A DNA stretch of 13,377 nucleotides from an uncultured Planctomycetaceae bacterium (lineage in GTDB: Bacteria > Planctomycetota > Planctomycetia > Planctomycetales > Planctomycetaceae): positions 1 through 13,377 of the forward strand of contig CAIXQV010000608.1 in NCBI GenBank assembly GCA_903921605.1, written 5' to 3'. Made by a program: the position numbers and the translations under genes. Below are positions 9,034 to 13,377 of the stretch, in pieces (the stretch's first letter is position 1; every line of letters starts with the position of its first letter). The notes under the pieces are model-generated. The model ran no database searches and was not told where the DNA came from. It worked only from the letters and a program-made list of their open reading frames with translations.

Positions 9034-9069
9034 TGCCTCCGATCACTGCTGTGACTATACTCGGAGGCA
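9034..9069. promoter_or_regulatory. Nested inverted repeat in the divergent intergenic region
   Basis: TGCCTCCG (9034-9041) and CGGAGGCA (9062-9069) are perfect reverse complements. Between them a second dyad, TCAC-TGCT-GTGA (9043-9054), can form an inner hairpin, leaving CTATACT unpaired on one side. A TATACT sequence (9056-9061) that could serve as a plus-strand -10 box sits inside, though no -35 match is evident. It lies between two divergent genes, so an operator or 5'-leader structure is possible. Nothing else recognisable was found in 8974-9254. Confidence 0.35.
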
Positions 9070-9280
9070 GGACTCAATGGGAGGGAGTTGCTGATTCCGC
9101 TGGAACGCAAAAAAGAATGGAATGCCATAGAGCGTCCACACATTGCAGAAAGTGGAGTCTTTCAAGTTACTCGCTTAACGATGCCATCGAGTTCAGTTCC
9201 AGTGTGATGGTTTATCGTGATCGAATACTGGCCGTCTTCTGATCGTAGAGATCGATGATGAATACCTCCAAGACTCCAAG

Positions 9281-9316
9281 CGAAGCTCCACGCGAAGCTC
9301 CACGCGAAGCTCCTCG
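9281..9316 (+). repeat. Three tandem 12-bp repeats
   Basis: The unit CGAAGCTCC plus ACG or TCG occurs three times in direct succession at 9281, 9293 and 9305. In the ATG 9255 frame it encodes (EAPR)-type repeats before a membrane helix. The unit length is a multiple of three, so copy changes would not alter the frame. Confidence 0.85.
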
Positions 9317-9350
9317 CCAACTGACCGTAAAGCAGCGAATATTTCGCTGC

Positions 9351-9360
9351 TTTGCTTTGC
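9351..9360 (+). repeat. 5-bp tandem duplication causing a frameshift
   Basis: TTTGC occurs twice in succession. Deleting either copy joins the 9255 frame to the LRR frame with no other change, giving 249 codons including the stop. The surrounding bases are rich in TGCT motifs and prone to slippage. Confidence 0.65.
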
Positions 9361-9361
9361 T

Positions 9362-10006
9362 GTGCTGATGCTAGGCAACGCGATCATCTTCATCGGCTAT
9401 CGATTCACGGTTTGGCATACCGAATGGACAATTAACAGGCTGGGCGGACAAACGGTTACCGGTCCGCCACTCGGCTACTCTGATCTTGCGTATTCCACGA
9501 AGACGCCAGGCAGTAGACGTGCCGTCGTGCGTTCTCGCTTCGGCCGTTGGCTAGGTTCACAGTTTCCTGTCATCTATGTGGTCGATCTTCGAAGAGTTTC
9601 CGACCCGGATGCGATAGCGAAGGCATTGCATGTTGCCGCTGGCCACAAGCACGTCAATGAATTGGTGCTTTACAAATCTGCTGTGCAAGACGAGCATCTG
9701 AGCATTATTGCCACCGCCTTTCCGGAACTTCGCAGTCTCAAGATCAATGAGACATCCGTTGGTGATTCCGGCATAGCTCAACTCTTACGCCACAAAACAT
9801 TGACTCACCTCAATGTGCAGCGAACTGCGGTGACCGACTTGAGTGTGTTAACGTTCTGCGCGATGCCGCGACTCAAGGAACTCAACATCGGCGAGACCAG
9901 CATTACCTCGATTAAGGACCTTCGCCGAGCGAATCCACGCTGCATTATCACAACGGAGCTGACAACACTGAAAAGAACAACGGACAAGCAGCTTAAGTCT
10001 CGCTGA
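9362..10006 (+). CDS. Membrane-anchored leucine-rich-repeat protein (frameshifted N-terminus)
   Basis: The intact frame from GTG 9362 gives 214 residues: a hydrophobic stretch (LMLGNAIIFIGYRF, about 2-15) that is only part of a membrane helix, a linker to about 97, then about four LRR units. These read VNELVLYKSAVQDEHL, LRSLKINETSVGDSGI, LTHLNVQRTAVTDLSV and LKELNIGETSITSIKD (about 98-188). The repeats have the short LxxLxIxxTxVTDxGI pattern common in planctomycete proteins; the role is probably protein binding, partner unknown. No Shine-Dalgarno site precedes the GTG, and the frame is open upstream without any standard start codon, so this start is doubtful. The natural product is likely a 248-residue single-pass protein starting at 9255, with the repeats outside the cytoplasm. 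As sequenced, the gene may be broken, switched off, or rescued by slippage. Confidence 0.7.
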   Translation: MLMLGNAIIFIGYRFTVWHTEWTINRLGGQTVTGPPLGYSDLAYSTKTPGSRRAVVRSRFGRWLGSQFPVIYVVDLRRVSDPDAIAKALHVAAGHKHVNELVLYKSAVQDEHLSIIATAFPELRSLKINETSVGDSGIAQLLRHKTLTHLNVQRTAVTDLSVLTFCAMPRLKELNIGETSITSIKDLRRANPRCIITTELTTLKRTTDKQLKSR

Positions 10007-10781
10007 ATTGCGAAGCAGGAGATTGGCGGTATCCAGTCCATGATCTCCAGCAGCGAGATTCACATCGAGGTCGTTTCCGTCGGTGCTGGCCTTAGGATTC
10101 CTACGATGCCTCCCGCTTCAGTGGTCAGAAAGTTTATTCCGAATAAATTCGGCTAATCGCCGACGCGGCTTGAATCGAGCACTGGGCGACACAGAACGTG
10201 TGGCTCGATTGAATCTTCTCGAAACTTTCAAACGAGTTTCACACTCTCGTGCTGTCGATCATTTCGGCGTTACGACGTTCTTGGCAAGGTTCAAAATATC
10301 AGCTTCCGAGAGTTGTTCTGTCCGAAGAAAAGAACGGTCGCTTTGAACTCGCATCACATCACCGTTATGGCAGAAATCAGATCTGATGGAATGGGACGAA
10401 CCGTCCGGCGAAGTCGGCGGCCATTGAATCGGCATTGGCTCAAAGATTCCGTTCGATGTCAGCTGGAGTTATGCGGTCCTGAGCGGCTCGTCGAAACGAA
10501 CTTTCCATAGGCCCGGCATTACGAACCACGGGCGGCGACATCGAGCCTTAGTGTTCCAGGCCGAAAATGGTGTTCTGCACCATTCACATCGAAGAGCTGA
10601 AGCAGAACTCGTGCGATGATGTCATCCATCGCAAGGATTCCAGATTCCACGGAAAATTCGCAAGTCACGATTTTCTCAATGGACAGGGATGCCGGTCTGA
10701 AGGTTCCACGGATGTCCTCTCCGGTTATCTCCGCTATGCTGGTGGGCTGACTTGTCCCGTCGTTATGAAAGGTTACATGGA
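10007..10781. other. Gene-poor gap of 775 bases
   Basis: No convincing gene was found here. Plus-strand frames of 65-87 codons exist but show no recognisable motif and no ribosome binding sites. On the minus strand one frame is open from 10854 back to a TAA at 10519-10521 (about 111 codons, no start codon in its upper half, partly over the start of the next gene). Another frame below 10519 is broken by stops at 10469-10471, 10259-10261 and 10118-10120. This could be a decayed minus-strand gene or plain noncoding DNA. Small dyads occur, including GAAACT/AGTTTC at 10221-10240. Confidence 0.5.
10133..10152. repeat. Two overlapping perfect palindromes
   Basis: TTTATTC-C-GAATAAA (10133-10147) and CCGAAT-AA-ATTCGG (10139-10152) share the middle GAAT, so only one hairpin can form at a time. 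They lie 127 bases after the LRR gene stop. A protein binding site or a mutually exclusive RNA structure is possible; there is no T-tract to support a terminator. Confidence 0.45.
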
Positions 10782-12752
10782 ATGACCCTGAACCGAACTC
10801 AGCCCTTGTCCACGATTGTCCTTTCTGTACTCTTCCTGTCGATCGGGATTTCTAACGCCGCAGCGCAGGGGCTCTCTCAGCCTGATCCAGAATCTTTCCC
10901 GCAGCTTTTTCAATGGACAGACACCTGCAACGTCTATGTTCTGCGAGACGGAGATGCGGCTCTGTTGATCAATCTGGGGAATGGCAGCGTGCTGCCAAAA
11001 CTCACCGAGATGGGCGTTGCCAAAGTCGAGTGGGTGGTCTTTACCGATCATCATCGCGAAAACTGTCAGGGGTTCGAACGGCTCGATCGTCAAGTCACAA
11101 AAGTTGCTGTGCCGGCGGCCGAACGAGAACTGTTTGAGACGCCGAACGAGTTTCGTCGGTTGTACCCACAGCTGGGCGACAAATACTCCGTCTACGGTGC
11201 AAGCTACGTGCGTCCGCCTCGACACGCTATTGCAGTCGATCAGGCGTTAGAAACCGACAAAACATTTTCCTGGCACGGATACGAACTTCAGTGCGTGGCG
11301 ACTCCCGGTCATTCCCCCGGTGGAATGACCTATCTGCTGAAGAGTGACAACAGGACGCTGGCCTTCACGGGCGGCCTCATTCATGACGGTGCGAAGATGA
11401 CGAACTGGTTCGATACCGAATGGGACTATGGGTTTGGGAAGGGCATCGACACACTGACAGAATCTGTTGCCGTCGTGCTGGAACGAAAGCCCGATCTCCT
11501 GCTGCCGTCGCAGGGGCCAGTGATTGAGAATGCTCAGGATCAACTGCGACAGTACGGACGCCGGCTGACTCAATTTCGCGAACGTTACGTGCGAGGCTAT
11601 CCCGTGTTCGATACGAACGAGGCGAAACGTGATCCCATTTCGAAACCCACAAAAGTTCCGCTGCTGAATCAGGTCACGCCACATCTGTACAAGTTGAATC
11701 ACACCATGCAGGGACGAAACTTCTCGATCATCATCTCAGATAACGGTCATGGTCTAATCCTGGACTGCGGTTTGTTTCCGGAACAGACTCTGGAAGAAAT
11801 CGTGGTTGGCATGCGTGCGCATCTCGGTCTGAAGCAGATCGATGCCGTGTGGATTTCGCATATGCATGGCGACCACTTTCTGCTCGGCAAAGTGCTGAAG
11901 GAAAAATACGGTGCGGAGGCGTGGACGCTCGATCGCATTGTCGACCGCTGTGAGAATCCGCGTCGCTACGACTACGCGGCCCTGATCAATACCTACGGCG
12001 ATGGCTTTGATGGCATGAAGATTGAACGCCCGATTCGTGAAGGCGAAGTGATCGAGTGGCAGGGTTATCAGATTCACGTCGACTGGATGCCCGGCCAGAC
12101 GGAATTCGGCTGCTGTCTCTGGCTGGAGCTCGACGGCAAGAAAATTGCGTTTACCGGTGACAATCTGTTCGGCAGTCCATCCGACGTGACTCAGGACGGG
12201 CACGAATGTGTCGTCGCTCGCAACAGTGGAATTCTTGAAGAAGGCTATCTGTACGCTGGCGAGTACCTCCGAAAGTTGCAACCCGACATCATTATGGGCG
12301 GCCATTCGTACGTCATGCCGGAGCCAAAGGAATTCATCGAACGCTATACAGCTTGGGCACAGAGAATGATCACGGTCTATCGTGAATTACTGCCCGATCC
12401 CGATTACGAATACCGCTTCGATCCTTACTGGGTCTCGGCGTATCCGTATCGAGTTGACTTCAGCGAATCGACCGAACAGACGATTCAGGTCACCGTCCGC
12501 AACTTCCGCAGCAAGGAACAGCATCACAAAATCAAACTTGTTCTTCCAAAGGGCATCACAGCCGTCCCGGCCGTCCTGGAGGGAGTAGTCCCGGCAGAAT
12601 CCCGCCGCACCTTTCAGGTCAAATTAACAGCCGATACAGCAATCCTGCCGCCGGGTCTGCAAATCGTCCCGTTCGATATCACGCTCGACGGTAAACCCTG
12701 CGGAGAATTGTTCGATTTTCTGGTGCAGGGCAATGACTCGAAGCAGCCCTGA
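10782..12752 (+). CDS. Exported tandem metallo-beta-lactamase-fold protein
   Basis: A 656-residue protein with a signal peptide ([19 protein letters not shown], cut near AAAQG). It has two MBL domains (about 42-260 and 298-535) and an Ig/NEW3-like beta domain at the C-terminus (about 560-650, [11 protein letters not shown]...FQVKLTA). Domain 2 has the metal motif HMHGDH (H360, H362, D364, H365), D460 in FTGDN and H508 in GGHS, but Q439 replaces the motif-3 His (MPGQTEFG). Domain 1 has DHHREN in place of HxHxDH (only H91 kept), keeps H177 in TPGHSPGG, and has G198 for Asp and Q244 for the last His, so it is probably not catalytic by itself. Likely a periplasmic or secreted hydrolase of unknown substrate. 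The ATG is chosen because the signal peptide follows directly and AAAGG lies 9 bases upstream; an in-frame TTG at 10752 would add ten residues. Confidence 0.87.
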   Translation: MTLNRTQPLSTIVLSVLFLSIGISNAAAQGLSQPDPESFPQLFQWTDTCNVYVLRDGDAALLINLGNGSVLPKLTEMGVAKVEWVVFTDHHRENCQGFERLDRQVTKVAVPAAERELFETPNEFRRLYPQLGDKYSVYGASYVRPPRHAIAVDQALETDKTFSWHGYELQCVATPGHSPGGMTYLLKSDNRTLAFTGGLIHDGAKMTNWFDTEWDYGFGKGIDTLTESVAVVLERKPDLLLPSQGPVIENAQDQLRQYGRRLTQFRERYVRGYPVFDTNEAKRDPISKPTKVPLLNQVTPHLYKLNHTMQGRNFSIIISDNGHGLILDCGLFPEQTLEEIVVGMRAHLGLKQIDAVWISHMHGDHFLLGKVLKEKYGAEAWTLDRIVDRCENPRRYDYAALINTYGDGFDGMKIERPIREGEVIEWQGYQIHVDWMPGQTEFGCCLWLELDGKKIAFTGDNLFGSPSDVTQDGHECVVARNSGILEEGYLYAGEYLRKLQPDIIMGGHSYVMPEPKEFIERYTAWAQRMITVYRELLPDPDYEYRFDPYWVSAYPYRVDFSESTEQTIQVTVRNFRSKEQHHKIKLVLPKGITAVPAVLEGVVPAESRRTFQVKLTADTAILPPGLQIVPFDITLDGKPCGELFDFLVQGNDSKQP

Positions 12753-12758
12753 TCGGAG

Positions 12759-12980
12759 TCACAAGTTTTCGTTGTCGACTGCCCAATCGACCGGGGTGTG
12801 CAACGGGTTCTTGCTGAAGACCTGCGGGGAGAACCAAAGAAAGAGACCTGCCCCCTGGTACGCCCCAGTGGAAAACACGTTACCATCGTAGCCGTAGCCG
12901 AGTTGGCCGATTAAAGATCGGCCATTTTCAGCGGCAAACAAATTCGTGCGTTCATATATTTCTTCACGCCAGTCTTCCAT
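12759..12980 (-). CDS. Short kinase-like N-terminal fragment, hypothetical
   Basis: A 73-residue ORF ending 6 bases from the MBL gene stop, convergent to it. Residues 27-36, LGYGYDGNVF, fit the glycine-rich ATP loop of protein kinases (LGxGxxGxV), and the lead-in (EEIYERTNLFAAENGRSLIG) resembles, from memory, the start of a planctomycete kinase-like family. No AxK lysine, HRD-type or DFG-type motif follows. After VFST the sequence becomes GAYQGAGLFLWFSPQVF and stops, so the kinase core is missing. I infer a truncated gene whose 3' part was replaced or lost. It could also be an intact small protein that only resembles the loop. There is no Shine-Dalgarno site before the ATG. Confidence 0.45.
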   Translation of the reverse strand: MEDWREEIYERTNLFAAENGRSLIGQLGYGYDGNVFSTGAYQGAGLFLWFSPQVFSKNPLHTPVDWAVDNENL

Positions 12981-13023
12981 GATCGCAGCATCGCAAAACG
13001 GATCTCATTCTGCCAGAGTAGAA

Positions 13024-13227
13024 ATGACTCTGACTGTTGACGGTACGCAGTTTGAGATCGCTCAGGCAACGCCAACGCATCTTTATCTGCGAACGCCTGT
13101 TGAAATCAGAACAGGGACCGGTGAGTTGGCGATTTCGATCGACGGAGCAGTCACTCGGCAATTGGTGCGAGTCCTGAACATGATTCCGATAAGTTCGCCG
13201 TCAGTGCCCTACGAACGGATTGTTTAG
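13024..13227 (+). CDS. Small beta-rich hypothetical protein
   Basis: A 67-residue protein beginning MTLTVDGTQFEIAQATPT, followed by HLYLRTPVEI, GTGELAISIDG and VTRQLVRVLN. The alternation suggests a small beta-sheet fold, and the layout (xLxIDGxxFxIAQ ... GEaxxSIDG) resembles short planctomycete hypotheticals I recall; no function is known to me. In-frame ATGs at 12979 and 12946 would extend it, but the added residues (MIAASQNGSHSAR) look unlike a folded start, and 12979 would overlap the minus-strand neighbour's start codon. No strong ribosome site is seen. Its 3' end overlaps the end of the next minus-strand gene by 27 bases. Confidence 0.5.
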   Translation: MTLTVDGTQFEIAQATPTHLYLRTPVEIRTGTGELAISIDGAVTRQLVRVLNMIPISSPSVPYERIV

Positions 13228-13377
13228 TCGCCAGGCGTGAATCTGCGATTCCTTCTGACACTCAGTAGAGAAGATCGCCTCGATCTGGGGCGAAGGCACG
13301 TCGCGCTGTGACAATCTGTAGAAATAAAGAACGTTACCGAGGCCTTCTTTCTGCCATGGCAACAAATTGCGGTGTCC
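13201..13377 (-). CDS. Unidentified protein, C-terminal part
   Basis: A minus-strand frame enters from the right edge and runs 58 codons to a TGA at 13201-13203. It reads GHRNLLPWQKEGLGNVLYF, then YRLSQRDVPSPQIEAIFSTE and ends WRLNNPFVGH. The amino-acid mix, aromatic content and GC-ending codons look like real coding sequence, but I do not recognise the family. It converges on the small beta-rich gene, with tails overlapping by 27 bases, so one of the two could be spurious. The start lies outside the window. Confidence 0.45.
   Translation of the reverse strand, partial: GHRNLLPWQKEGLGNVLYFYRLSQRDVPSPQIEAIFSTECQKESQIHAWRLNNPFVGH

Larger units (their letters stand above)
9255..9368 (+). pseudogene. 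Out-of-frame N-terminal segment of the LRR membrane protein
   Basis: From ATG 9255 (a second ATG follows directly) a 37-codon frame reads MMNTSKTPSEAPR, repeats EAPR twice more, continues QLTVKQRIFRCFALLC and stops at TGA 9366-9368. The end is the start of a membrane helix that then continues in another frame in the next gene. If one copy of the TTTGC duplication at 9351-9360 is removed, the frame reads RCFAVLMLGNAIIFIGYRF and runs on to 10006. I therefore read this as the original cytoplasmic N-terminus, rich in Arg and Pro, separated by a small duplication. Confidence 0.6.

Noticed and set aside
9281..9316. Short regular repeats as a possible CRISPR
   Set aside because: The units are 12 bp with no spacers and are read in frame as EAPR repeats; no cas genes are nearby.
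10752..10781. TTG start for the tandem MBL protein
   Set aside because: It would place ten mostly polar and charged residues before a well-formed signal peptide; the ATG at 10782 fits better.
10007..10781. Group II intron or IS element in the gap
   Set aside because: No domain V-like sequence, no reverse transcriptase or transposase frame, and no terminal inverted or target-site repeats could be found by eye.
10083..10785. Three plus-strand frames of 65-87 codons in the gap
   Set aside because: There are no ribosome sites, recognisable motifs or hydrophobic pattern; the lengths are within what chance gives at this GC content.
12614..12886. A 90-codon minus-strand frame over the end of the MBL gene
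   Set aside because: It overlaps the conserved C-terminal domain of the MBL gene and the kinase-like fragment in another frame; its Arg/Ser/Thr-rich composition suggests a shadow.

Overview
The window looks like a chromosomal stretch of a planctomycete (phylum Planctomycetota). This is inferred from the mix of genes: an RND efflux pump, a very long HrpA-type helicase, a small membrane-anchored leucine-rich-repeat protein, secreted hydrolases with signal peptides, loose spacing, weak Shine-Dalgarno sites, and intergenic palindromes with a GCGTTAGC core of a kind I associate from memory with that phylum. GC content is moderate. No rRNA, tRNA, CRISPR array, transposase or phage gene was seen.

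Layout. Positions 2-3495 (+) hold the 3' end of an RND periplasmic adaptor gene and, overlapping it by ATGA, a complete RND inner-membrane permease. An inverted pair of REP-like hairpins follows (3524-3602). Positions 3724-8025 (+) encode a DEAH-box HrpA-type RNA helicase, with a copy of the same repeat core inside a disordered linker. A short hairpin separates it from a convergent secreted alpha/beta hydrolase (8092-8973, -). Next comes a membrane-anchored LRR protein (+) whose N-terminal 37 codons lie in another frame. Removing one copy of a 5-bp tandem duplication would join the two parts into one 248-residue protein. A gene-poor 775-bp gap (10007-10781) holds overlapping palindromes and interrupted minus-strand reading frames. 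Positions 10782-12752 (+) encode an exported protein with two metallo-beta-lactamase domains whose metal-ligand sets are degraded in nearly complementary ways.

The right end (12759-13377) is a crowded patch of small genes: a minus-strand ORF beginning like a protein kinase (glycine-rich loop) but ending soon after, a divergent small beta-rich protein, and the C-terminal end of an unidentified minus-strand protein running off the window.

The adaptor and permease form a co-translated efflux operon. The other genes appear to be single transcription units with unrelated housekeeping or envelope roles. No complete new defence or metabolic system is evident. The points most worth a second look are the frameshifted LRR gene, the tandem MBL protein, the REP-like element inside hrpA, and the small kinase-like/beta-protein neighbourhood at the right edge.
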